The position numbers were made by a program, and so were the translations under genes. From Armatimonadetes bacterium UBA5352 (GTDB taxonomy: Bacteria; Armatimonadota; Zipacnadia; Zipacnadales; UBA5352): a DNA stretch of 5,213 nt. Below are positions 1 through 5,213 of the stretch, piece by piece (the stretch's first letter is position 1; every line of letters starts with the position of its first letter). The notes under the pieces were generated by a model. It did not search any database. It had not been told where the DNA came from and saw only the letters and a list, made by a program, of their open reading frames with translations. Where the stretch lies: contig DHPY01000101.1 in assembly GCA_002411015.1 (NCBI GenBank), positions 31,843 through 37,055 of the forward strand. The letters run 5' to 3'.

Positions 1-302
1 GCCGACGAAGCCGCTGTGCCGGCCCTGCCGTTGAACACGACATTCGACAAGAGGCCGCCCCATCGGTTGGCAGGCGGTAACGACAGGGGCCGGTGCAGCG
101 GCTGAGTTCCGCAAGCGGAACTCGCCCTCGCTGCGCTCGGGCGGCCTCTCCAACGGCAAACGACAACGGAACAGGACGCTGGTGCCACGAGCAAGCCATC
201 CCCCCGTCACCCTTCACCTTTCCCTCCATCCGGCAGGTCCTCCCGCCGCTTCGGGCGAAGAAGCCTCCCGACGACACCCCACCGATCGTAAGTCTTCCTG
301 AG
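1..302. other. 5' region without a convincing gene
   Basis: I read all six frames here and found no recognisable protein. One plus-strand frame is open from base 1 to a TGA at 103-105 and could be the tail of an upstream gene, but its roughly 34 residues match nothing I know. The frame of the downstream transporter is open back to a GTG at 93, but the extra 70 residues are Arg/Pro/Ser-rich, have no membrane-segment or signal character, and run through a strong hairpin at 104-123. I therefore treat this as untranslated or intergenic DNA. It also holds a pyrimidine-rich tract at about 198-230. No clear sigma-70 promoter was found. Confidence 0.6.
104..123. repeat. Near-perfect inverted repeat (hairpin)
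   Basis: GAGTTCCGC at 104-112 is followed by AA and then its exact complement GCGGAACTC at 115-123. This gives an 8-bp stem closed by a CAAG tetraloop, or 9 bp with a 2-base loop. A second, weaker pairing (CGCCC 123-127 with GGGCG 139-143) follows directly. There is no T-run, so it is not a classical intrinsic terminator. It could be a terminator-like end of an upstream transcript, a repetitive extragenic palindrome, or a leader structure ahead of the transporter gene. The pairing is seen directly; the role is unknown. Confidence 0.6.
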
Positions 303-1493
303 ATGGCAGAGGGCACCGCAGCACCACGCCTCCACCCGCGCATCATCCCACTCGTGGCGCTTGTCATCGGCCATGCCACCGGCGATGCCTGCGTGAACTT
401 CATCCCCGCGCTCTGGCCCGAGTTCCAGGCGAAGATCGGCATCACCAACACGCAGATCGGCGTCGTCACCGGGCTCGTATCCTTCACCACCAACTTCGGC
501 CAGCCGCTCTTTGGGTACCTTTCGGATCGCTTCCGCATCCCGCACATGGTCACCCTCGGCCCGGCGATCGTCGGGCTGTTCATCGGCCTGATGGCGCTGC
601 CGAACGATGTCTTCACGCTTGGCCTGCTCTACATGGTCGCGGGCATCGGCACCGCGCTCTTCCATCCGCAGGGCGCCACGCTGACCGGCCGCGCCTCCGG
701 CTCGCGCAAGGGCCTGGGGATGGCGGTCTTCTCCGCCGGAGGATCGGTCGGCTACGGCGCGGGCGCGATCATCGGCGTGCTGCTCTTCGAGCGCTTCGGC
801 TGGCCGGGGATGTTCGGAGCGACGGTGCTCGGTGGCGTGACCTCCGCGCTCATCTTCTCCGTGGATCCGGGTGCGCGCTACCCGGACACCACCGCCGAAA
901 CGATGCACCTGCGCACCCACGTGGTCCCCTACCTTCGCCAGCTTGGGGCGCTCTTCGCCCTGGTCTCGCTGCGCTCACTGGTGATCACGGTCTTCAATAC
1001 CTTCACGCCGCTCGGCGCGAGTGAGTGGGGCGAGAGCACCCGCACCGGCGCGTGGCTGCTCACCGGGATGATCGTGGCGGGCGGCGTCGGCAACTTCGCC
1101 GGCGGCTGGGCCTCCGACCACCTCGGCAGGCGCAGCGTCACCGTCGGCTCGCTCGTCCTCTGCGCGCCCGCCTTCGCGGCCTCGATCCACTGGGGCCTGC
1201 CGGCGGCCTACGTGCTGCTGCCGGTCGCCGGGCTACTCGTCCAGGCCGCGGTCTCGGTGAACATCGTGCAGGGGCAGGAGCTTATGCCGGGCGCGCAGAG
1301 CGTGGCGTCGTCGCTGACAATGGGCGCCGCGTGGGGCGTTGGGGGCCTCGCGCTGCCGGTCGCCGGGGCGGCCGCCGATAGCTGGGGCGTGCTGCAGATG
1401 CTCGCGGTGACCTCGTGGCTGCCGCTGCTGGCGGCCATCCTCGCGTTCTGGGTGCCCGAGCGCGCCCTGGCCGAGGCGGATGATACTGCGTAG
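303..1493 (+). CDS. MFS transporter, fosmidomycin-resistance (Fsr)-like
   Basis: This is a 396-residue inner-membrane protein with about twelve hydrophobic segments, the normal size for a 12-helix major facilitator driven by the proton gradient. The N-terminal half carries the loop 2-3 signature GYLSDRFR (residues 71-78). The second half carries the pseudo-repeat GGWASDHLGRR (267-277). IGHATGDACVNFIPALWPEF in helix 1 (22-41) and GIGTALFHPQG (114-124) resemble the Fsr subfamily, whose E. coli member exports fosmidomycin; the substrate here is unknown. The inter-half loop (about 188-208) is short. I chose the ATG at 303 because the protein then begins just before helix 1. The longer GTG start at 93 adds 70 residues of unlikely composition. 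The ATG has no clear Shine-Dalgarno sequence. The neighbouring secreted beta-helix gene starts 85 bases downstream on the same strand, so co-transcription is possible and a carbohydrate-related substrate is an alternative to drug efflux. Confidence 0.85.
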   Translation: MAEGTAAPRLHPRIIPLVALVIGHATGDACVNFIPALWPEFQAKIGITNTQIGVVTGLVSFTTNFGQPLFGYLSDRFRIPHMVTLGPAIVGLFIGLMALPNDVFTLGLLYMVAGIGTALFHPQGATLTGRASGSRKGLGMAVFSAGGSVGYGAGAIIGVLLFERFGWPGMFGATVLGGVTSALIFSVDPGARYPDTTAETMHLRTHVVPYLRQLGALFALVSLRSLVITVFNTFTPLGASEWGESTRTGAWLLTGMIVAGGVGNFAGGWASDHLGRRSVTVGSLVLCAPAFAASIHWGLPAAYVLLPVAGLLVQAAVSVNIVQGQELMPGAQSVASSLTMGAAWGVGGLALPVAGAAADSWGVLQMLAVTSWLPLLAAILAFWVPERALAEADDTA

Positions 1494-1563
1494 TGCTCCG
1501 AGAGAGAGGTCTCCGCGCCTCCGGGAGTGAAACGCCGATGAAGCGACAGCGATCCGATGACGT

Positions 1564-1568
1564 GGAGG
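1564..1568 (+). promoter_or_regulatory. Ribosome-binding site of the beta-helix gene
   Basis: GGAGG lies 10 bases before the ATG at 1579. It supports this start, which is also the only usable one: upstream in this frame there is no ATG, GTG or TTG before an in-frame TGA at 1558-1560. Confidence 0.7.
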
Positions 1569-1578
1569 GACGCCGGCC

Positions 1579-3951
1579 ATGTCCGCATTCCTGCCATCCG
1601 CAGCCTGTCTGACACTCGCGCTCCTGATCACCGTGCCATGCTTCGGCGCTGAGTATTTCCTCTCGCCCGACGGCAGTGACGATGCCGCCGGTACTCGCGA
1701 GCAGCCCTGGCAGTCCATCGCAAAGGCCAACGCCACGGTCGAGCCGGGCGACACCGTCACCTTCCTGCCCGGTGAATACCCAGGCAGCATCGCCCCCGAG
1801 CGCTCCGGCACCGCCGAGGCGCCCATCGTCTACCGCTCATCCGAGCCGCTGGCAGCGCTCCTCACACCTGCGTCCGGCGTGAACGCGATCGCGCCGCAGG
1901 GGATCAGCTACCTCAGCATCGAGGACTTCGGCATAGACGCCGGTGGCGTGGGCGGGTGGGTGAACGCGAGCGGCTGCGACCACCTGACGATCAGCGGCTG
2001 CGTGATGCGTGACGCGAACTACACCGCCACGATCGCGCGCTCGGAGCAGGTGCGGCTGATCGGCAACACGTTCTCCAAGGACCGCGTGAACGGGAACATG
2101 TGGAACGTGCTGGAGTGCTCCTACGTGCTGATCGAGGGCAACGAACTGGCGCGCGTCGGCCATAGCCCGATGCAGATCACGACCTGCCAGAACGTGGTGG
2201 TGCGCGCGAACTGCTTCCGGAACCCATGGGGGCGCAACTACGAGTTCTGGGCCTCCGGGAAGGTGCTGGTCGAGGGCAACGTGGTCACCCGCGCCCGCGA
2301 CAGCGGCTACTCCGCCGACAGCCGGGCGAAGAACCTCTACATAGACGGCATCTACCGCTTCAACCGCGTCTTCGACAACCTGCACACGCCGCTGAACTCC
2401 GGCAGCTACATGCCAATGGGCTCGGCGCCAACGAAGTACTTCCGCGAGCCTTTCCGGCTGATGAACTCGCGGATCTACCACAACACGATCACCGGCAACC
2501 TCGGCCACGGCTGGGAGCTCGGCGGGCTGGCGGTCTCCTCGAATGAGTTCGCGAACAACATCTTCCATCGCAATGACTGGACCGGCCTGAACGTGCAGTT
2601 CCTCTACGGCTCGGACGTCAGCCGCGACAACCGGGTGCGCGGCAATCTCTTCCGAGGCAGCGAGCCGGGGCAGGCGGTCATCAACTACCGCGGCACGCCA
2701 ATGACCGTCGAGGAGGCACAGCAGCGATCCACACACCTCTCCGATTTCTGGTCGGAGATGCAGGACAACGTGGACGCTGAGCCGGCGTTCCTCGACGCGG
2801 AGCGGAATGACTACCGCCTCGGTGAGGGCTCCGGCGCGGTGGACACGGGCGTGCCCCTGGCGCTGGCGATTGGCGAGGGCACCGGGCGGGCGCTGCCTGT
2901 CACCGACGGCCGCGCGTTCTTCGACGGCTTCGGGATCGAGGGCGAGCGCGGCGACTGGATCGCGGTCGGCGCGGGCGACAACCTCGCGCGGGTCGAGCGC
3001 GTTGAGGAGCGCTACTACCTCCCGGCGATCCTGCACCTCGACCGCGAGGTGAGCTGGACCGATGGGACGCCGGTGAGCCTCCCGTGGAGTGGCGAGGGCC
3101 CCGACGCGGGCGCGTATGAGCTTGGCGGCGCGCACCCGACGCAGATCATCGCGCGGGCCGAGCCGGCCTACCCGCGCCCGGGCGAGCCGGTGCGCTTCAG
3201 CGTGGACGCGCTCGGGAAGACGCTCACCGCGATCCGCTGGGACTTCCGCGACGGGACGTTCTCGGACGAGCCCGCGCCTGAGTACACCTGGGCCGAGGCG
3301 GGCGACCATGGCGTGCTGGTGCGCTGCGAGTTCGAGGGCGGCGAGCGCGGCGTGGACGTCGTCTTCGTGGGCGTGGAGGAGCCGGTGGACCCGGGAGCGC
3401 CGCTCGTGCAGGCGGACTTCGAGCCCGAGACGCGCGAGACGCAGTGGGGCTACCACTTCAAGTTCTACCGAAGCTGGCTGACCGGCTACGAGCATGTCGA
3501 GCGCGAGGATGGCGGCTACTGCATGCGGCTGTTCTACGCGCCGGAGAAGGACAACCGCGCCGCCGGAGCGATCGCGCCGGGGGCGTGGGAGATTGACGCG
3601 TACCCGATCGTGCGCTTCGCCTACCGCATCCCGCCGGGGGTGCCGGTGGCGCTGTGCGTGGAGACCTTCGAGGGCGTGACGCCGCGCGGATGGGTGCTGG
3701 GCGGGACGGACGCCAAGGACCTCGGCGGCTACCCGGAGGCCCCCGGGCCGCGGCTGATCGACGACGACCAGTGGCATGAGGCGGAGGTGGACCTGCGGGC
3801 GATCCGCACGGTGAACCCGGAGGCGCAGTACCTGCGGCGCTTCATGTTCCTGTGCAACTGGCGCGAGGACGCGGGCCAGGAGTTCCGCTACGACAACTTC
3901 GCGGTGCTGGGCGCCCTGTCCGTTCCTGAGGGGATCGGCGGCAACGACTGA
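1579..3951 (+). CDS. Secreted parallel beta-helix protein with PKD domain and C-terminal beta-sandwich
   Basis: This 790-residue protein is predicted to be exported. Residues 1-23 look like a signal peptide (hydrophobic LTLALLITV, likely cleavage near CFGA/EYF), though the n-region lacks Lys or Arg. EYFLSPDGSDDAAGT, QPWQSIAKA and EPGDTVTFLPGEYPG (25-69) form the typical opening of right-handed parallel beta-helix proteins. The helix follows, with turn asparagines at 163, 188, 211, 234, 262, 302, 322 and 356, many about 23 residues apart. DNVDAEPAFLD...DYRL...AVDTG (396-424) and PDAGAYELG (508-516) are the usual end motifs, separated by a small beta-rich insert. A PKD domain (about 521-600, WDFRDG at 554-559) and a carbohydrate-binding-like beta-sandwich (about 605-779, ending FRYDNFAVLG) complete it. 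The fold resembles polysaccharide lyases and some glycoside hydrolases, but I can assign no catalytic residues, so binding or lyase/hydrolase activity on a polymer is inference. There is no C-terminal sorting signal that I recognise. Confidence 0.88.
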   Translation: MSAFLPSAACLTLALLITVPCFGAEYFLSPDGSDDAAGTREQPWQSIAKANATVEPGDTVTFLPGEYPGSIAPERSGTAEAPIVYRSSEPLAALLTPASGVNAIAPQGISYLSIEDFGIDAGGVGGWVNASGCDHLTISGCVMRDANYTATIARSEQVRLIGNTFSKDRVNGNMWNVLECSYVLIEGNELARVGHSPMQITTCQNVVVRANCFRNPWGRNYEFWASGKVLVEGNVVTRARDSGYSADSRAKNLYIDGIYRFNRVFDNLHTPLNSGSYMPMGSAPTKYFREPFRLMNSRIYHNTITGNLGHGWELGGLAVSSNEFANNIFHRNDWTGLNVQFLYGSDVSRDNRVRGNLFRGSEPGQAVINYRGTPMTVEEAQQRSTHLSDFWSEMQDNVDAEPAFLDAERNDYRLGEGSGAVDTGVPLALAIGEGTGRALPVTDGRAFFDGFGIEGERGDWIAVGAGDNLARVERVEERYYLPAILHLDREVSWTDGTPVSLPWSGEGPDAGAYELGGAHPTQIIARAEPAYPRPGEPVRFSVDALGKTLTAIRWDFRDGTFSDEPAPEYTWAEAGDHGVLVRCEFEGGERGVDVVFVGVEEPVDPGAPLVQADFEPETRETQWGYHFKFYRSWLTGYEHVEREDGGYCMRLFYAPEKDNRAAGAIAPGAWEIDAYPIVRFAYRIPPGVPVALCVETFEGVTPRGWVLGGTDAKDLGGYPEAPGPRLIDDDQWHEAEVDLRAIRTVNPEAQYLRRFMFLCNWREDAGQEFRYDNFAVLGALSVPEGIGGND

Positions 3952-3967
3952 CGGGCGGATGCCCGTC
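3950..3967 (+). terminator. Hairpin overlapping the stop of the beta-helix gene
   Basis: GACGGGC (3950-3956) pairs perfectly with GCCCGTC (3961-3967) around a GGAT tetraloop, and the left arm begins within the TGA stop codon. The stem is 7 bp and almost all GC. No T-tract follows, so it is not a standard intrinsic terminator; it may still stabilise the 3' end of the messenger or weaken read-through. The position, exactly at the gene end, is the main argument for function. Confidence 0.35.
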
Positions 3968-3996
3968 GCTACCAACGACACGCCGAGCGGCAGCAG

Positions 3997-4134
3997 CGCG
4001 CCAGGAGCGATCTGACCCGCCTCGATCTTCGCGAGGTACTGCGGCAGCCGCATGATGCCGTGCGAGTCGCAGCCCGTAAGGTTTGCCCGCGCAAGCACAT
4101 CGTCATGCCTCCTCCAGTTCTCCTCCATCACTCC
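3997..4134 (-). pseudogene. N-terminal relic of an Ldh_2-family malate/L-lactate dehydrogenase
   Basis: Read on the minus strand, about 46 codons give GVMEENW, then DDVLARANLTG, CDSHGIMRLPQYLAKIEAG and QIAPGA. This is the conserved N-terminal helix pair and DSHG motif (4057-4068) of the Ldh_2 NAD(P)-dependent malate/lactate/ureidoglycolate dehydrogenase family, where residues equivalent to VLVRANLRG-DSHG-RLPRY sit roughly 25-60 residues into proteins of about 340. The resemblance stops near 3997, and the frame then runs through the hairpin into the antisense of the beta-helix gene. The family's usual first 15-20 residues are also not recognisable upstream. No NAD-binding core or catalytic part is present, so it cannot be a working enzyme. 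The family call is from memory of the motif; the truncation is directly visible. It implies a past deletion or rearrangement between the two flanking genes. Confidence 0.72.
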
Positions 4135-4220
4135 CTGTTTCGGGGCGGCATGGGCAGCAGGACAACGGCTTCGCACGGCAAAGGCTCAAGTAGAGGCTGT
4201 CGAGCATGGGCGGAACGGTA

Positions 4221-4227
4221 AGGGGAG
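4221..4227 (+). promoter_or_regulatory. Ribosome-binding site of the phosphoribosyltransferase gene
   Basis: AGGGGAG ends 9 bases before the ATG at 4237. It fixes the start of the phosphoribosyltransferase, whose N-terminal residues then match the expected family beginning. Confidence 0.7.
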
Positions 4228-4236
4228 CAGCGAACG

Positions 4237-4899
4237 ATGGGTCACGTCAGGATCGTGTCAACCGACTCGGAAGCGTTTCTGAACCGGCGGGAGGCGGGCG
4301 AGGCGCTGGCAGAGGAGCTTGAGGACCTCAAGGGGCAGAACCCGGTGATTCTTGCGATCCCGCGCGGGGCAGTGCCGATGGGACGCGTGGTCGCGGATGC
4401 GCTGGGCGGCGAGCTCGACGTGGTAATCGTCCGCAAACTCGGGGCGCCGGGCAACCCGGAGCTTGCGATCGGCTCAGTCACCGAGGATGGTCGGGCAATC
4501 GTCAATCGCGAGCTTGCGCAGCTCACCCACGCGAGTGAGGCGTACCTCCAGCAGGAGGCGCAGAGGCAGGTGCAGAGGATCGAGGAGGCGCGGCGGGTGT
4601 TCCGCGGAGCACACCCGAAGGTGCCGCTTGAGGGCCGCCTGGTGGTGATCGTGGATGATGGCTTCGCGACCGGCGCGACGATGAAGGCGGCCCTGCAGAG
4701 CGCGCGCTCGGAGAACCCGCGGAGGCTGATCGCGGCGGCGCCGGTGGGCGCCCAGGATACCTGCCGTGCGCTGGCGGACTATGCCGATGAGGTGGTGTGC
4801 CTCCGCGCTCCGAGCTTCTTCGGAGCGGTCGGAGCGTTCTACCGCGACTTCGGCCAGGTCAGCGACGAGGAAGCGCTGCAGGTGCTGCGGGAGGCGTGA
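4237..4899 (+). CDS. Phosphoribosyltransferase family protein (type I PRTase fold)
   Basis: This 220-residue cytoplasmic protein has a complete type I phosphoribosyltransferase fold. The PRPP-binding loop VVIVDDGFATGAT (136-148) carries the two acidic residues and the Thr/Gly turn that grip the ribose phosphate. Upstream are NRREAGEALAEEL (16-28), AIPRGAVPMG (40-49) and VVIVRKLGAPGNPELAIGSV (62-81), which together mark the poorly characterised 'predicted phosphoribosyltransferase' group related to mycobacterial Rv0571c-like proteins. Other members are fused to a dienelactone-hydrolase domain; this one is stand-alone and of normal length. The end (FFGAVGAFYRDFGQVSDEE, 194-212) is also typical. 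Family members have not been given a firm substrate; a purine or pyrimidine base or another nucleotide-related acceptor is possible. The common RGG of the second motif is RGA here. It follows the dehydrogenase relic, so its own promoter is likely but I could not identify one. Confidence 0.9.
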   Translation: MGHVRIVSTDSEAFLNRREAGEALAEELEDLKGQNPVILAIPRGAVPMGRVVADALGGELDVVIVRKLGAPGNPELAIGSVTEDGRAIVNRELAQLTHASEAYLQQEAQRQVQRIEEARRVFRGAHPKVPLEGRLVVIVDDGFATGATMKAALQSARSENPRRLIAAAPVGAQDTCRALADYADEVVCLRAPSFFGAVGAFYRDFGQVSDEEALQVLREA

Positions 4900-4939
4900 A
4901 GGGAGCGACGGGCTTCCACACATCTTCCAGGAATCGTGC

Positions 4940-5158
4940 ATGGTCCAAGATTCAGTGACCTGAGCGAACGAAAACGTAGTCGTTCAGGAGGGGCGAGCGC
5001 AGCTCGAAGAGTTGGCCCTGCTCGCCCGGGTTATTGGAGCCCGGAACGACAAACGGCGGGCTGGCAAGGAAGCTGTCGCCCTCGCAAACGACGCTCGGGC
5101 GCCACTTCCGCCTCCGCCCAAGCGGCGTCGGCGAAAGCAGCCCCTCCTGGAAGCCTGA
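4940..5158 (+). pseudogene. Possible small gene interrupted by UGA at codon 8
   Basis: An ATG at 4940 is preceded by AGGAA (4929-4933) at a 6-base spacing. It reads MVQDSVT, then TGA (4961-4963), after which the same frame stays open to a TGA at 5156-5158. The downstream part looks protein-like: an amphipathic, charged helix (AQLEELALLARVIGARNDKR followed by KEAVALANDAR), a run of four prolines, and a basic tail KRRRRKQPLLEA. By hand count about 70 percent of its third codon positions are G or C, well below what the neighbouring genes show. I do not recognise the family. It may be a nonsense-disrupted small gene, the end of a decayed larger one, or chance. No standard start codon with a well-spaced ribosome site lies within the second part. 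Confidence 0.25.
5026..5044. repeat. 7-bp stem-loop
   Basis: CCGGGTT (5026-5032) pairs with AGCCCGG (5038-5044), with one G-T wobble, around the loop ATTGG. It lies within the possible small reading frame and lacks a T-run. The pairing is visible; no function is assigned. Confidence 0.35.
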
Positions 5159-5170
5159 GAATGCGCATTC
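5159..5170. promoter_or_regulatory. 12-bp perfect palindrome, possible operator
   Basis: GAATGCGCATTC is its own reverse complement over all 12 bases. It starts directly after the TGA of the small frame and ends 3 bases before a TTTGACC element that resembles a -35 box. A dimeric regulator could bind it, but I know no matching consensus. Confidence 0.35.
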
Positions 5171-5173
5171 CCT

Positions 5174-5203
5174 TTGACCACCCGCCGATTTCTGGAATAT
5201 GAG
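5174..5203 (+). promoter_or_regulatory. Possible sigma-70-type promoter
   Basis: TTGACC (5174-5179) matches five of six bases of the -35 consensus. With an 18-base spacer, TATGAG (5198-5203) matches four of six bases of the -10 consensus. Both are AT-rich islands in a very GC-rich background. It would drive a rightward gene beyond the window. This is weak evidence from consensus alone. Confidence 0.3.
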
Positions 5204-5209
5204 TTCCAG
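5192..5209. promoter_or_regulatory. Inverted repeat CTGGAA-N6-TTCCAG, possible operator
   Basis: CTGGAA (5192-5197) and TTCCAG (5204-5209) are exact complements separated by six bases that contain the candidate -10 element. A dimeric repressor bound here would block that promoter. The symmetry is seen; the binding protein and function are inference. Confidence 0.35.
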
Positions 5210-5213
5210 CCCG

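Larger units (their letters stand above)
4900..5213. other. 3' region without a confirmed gene
   Basis: Apart from the interrupted small frame described separately, these 314 bases contain no recognisable protein or RNA gene. They do contain several inverted repeats: GAACGA/TCGTTC (4966-4971, 4980-4985), CGAGC/GCTCG (4994-5006), a 7-bp stem at 5026-5044, and two palindromes at 5159-5170 and 5192-5209. No T-rich intrinsic terminator follows the phosphoribosyltransferase. The density of pairing elements fits an intergenic or regulatory region, with the next gene lying beyond the right edge. Confidence 0.5.

Noticed and set aside
93..302. 70-residue N-terminal extension of the transporter from a GTG
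   Set aside because: It has no membrane or signal character, spans a strong hairpin, and family members start just before the first helix, as the ATG at 303 does.
207..920. A 237-codon minus-strand frame antisense to the transporter
   Set aside because: Its composition is dominated by Arg, Glu, Asp, Ala and Gly with no domain, and it mirrors the transporter codons; a shadow frame.
1538..1612. A 24-codon ORF overlapping the start of the beta-helix gene, with GGGAG upstream
   Set aside because: It is very short, with no recognisable leader-peptide pattern; the overlap is easily chance. Conservation data would be needed.
1579..1641. Lipoprotein signal instead of a normal signal peptide
   Set aside because: The Cys at residue 21 is preceded by TVP, which does not fit a lipobox, so anchoring by lipid is not supported.
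1837..4176. A 779-codon open frame on the minus strand
   Set aside because: Only its first part (about 3997-4134) resembles a protein. The rest is Arg/Val/Ala/His-rich translation antisense to the clearly real beta-helix gene and is a by-product of GC-rich third positions.
4052..4282. A 76-codon plus-strand frame between the beta-helix and phosphoribosyltransferase genes
   Set aside because: It is antisense to the dehydrogenase relic and overlaps the phosphoribosyltransferase start in another frame; no protein-like features.
4819..4835. Direct repeat CGGAGCG within the phosphoribosyltransferase gene
   Set aside because: It simply encodes the conserved FFGAVGAF segment and needs no separate explanation.
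4984..5181. A 65-codon minus-strand frame at the right end
   Set aside because: Its Arg/Ser/Ala-rich composition is the antisense of the more protein-like plus-strand frame; no ribosome site or domain seen.

Overview
This is a 5.2 kb, strongly GC-rich bacterial chromosomal window with long spurious open frames on both strands, as expected at this base composition. Its three intact genes all read rightward. The mix of a secreted parallel beta-helix protein with a PKD module and a C-terminal beta-sandwich, an Fsr-like major facilitator, a stand-alone phosphoribosyltransferase and a remnant of an Ldh_2-type dehydrogenase would suit an uncultivated polysaccharide-degrading heterotroph (for example Armatimonadota, Planctomycetota or similar). 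No marker gene is present, so that placement is only a guess.

Layout. Positions 1-302 hold no convincing gene; they contain a near-perfect hairpin (104-123) and a pyrimidine-rich stretch before the first gene. Positions 303-1493 encode a 12-helix MFS transporter of the fosmidomycin-resistance (Fsr) type. After an 85-base gap comes a 790-residue exported protein (1579-3951): probable signal peptide, right-handed parallel beta-helix with a visible Asn ladder, a small beta-rich insert, a PKD domain and a carbohydrate-binding-like beta-sandwich. A short GC hairpin overlaps its stop codon.

The next 285 bases (3952-4236) are not empty. The minus strand carries about 46 codons recognisable as the N-terminal part of a malate/L-lactate dehydrogenase (Ldh_2 family, with the DSHG motif). 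The rest of that gene is gone, so this is a gene relic abutting the 3' end of the beta-helix gene. A phosphoribosyltransferase with a textbook PRPP-binding loop follows (4237-4899) behind a good ribosome-binding site. The last 314 bases hold a weak, UGA-interrupted small reading frame and, at the right edge, two inverted repeats around a possible promoter for a gene outside the window.

Functionally, the transporter and the secreted beta-helix protein could be co-transcribed. The exported protein probably binds or acts on polysaccharide or another surface polymer; whether the transporter serves the same pathway cannot be told from sequence. The phosphoribosyltransferase looks like an independent unit. 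I see no RNA gene, CRISPR array, complete mobile element or obvious multi-gene novel system. The items most worth a second look are the dehydrogenase relic, the domain architecture of the secreted protein, and the small interrupted frame and palindromes at the right end.
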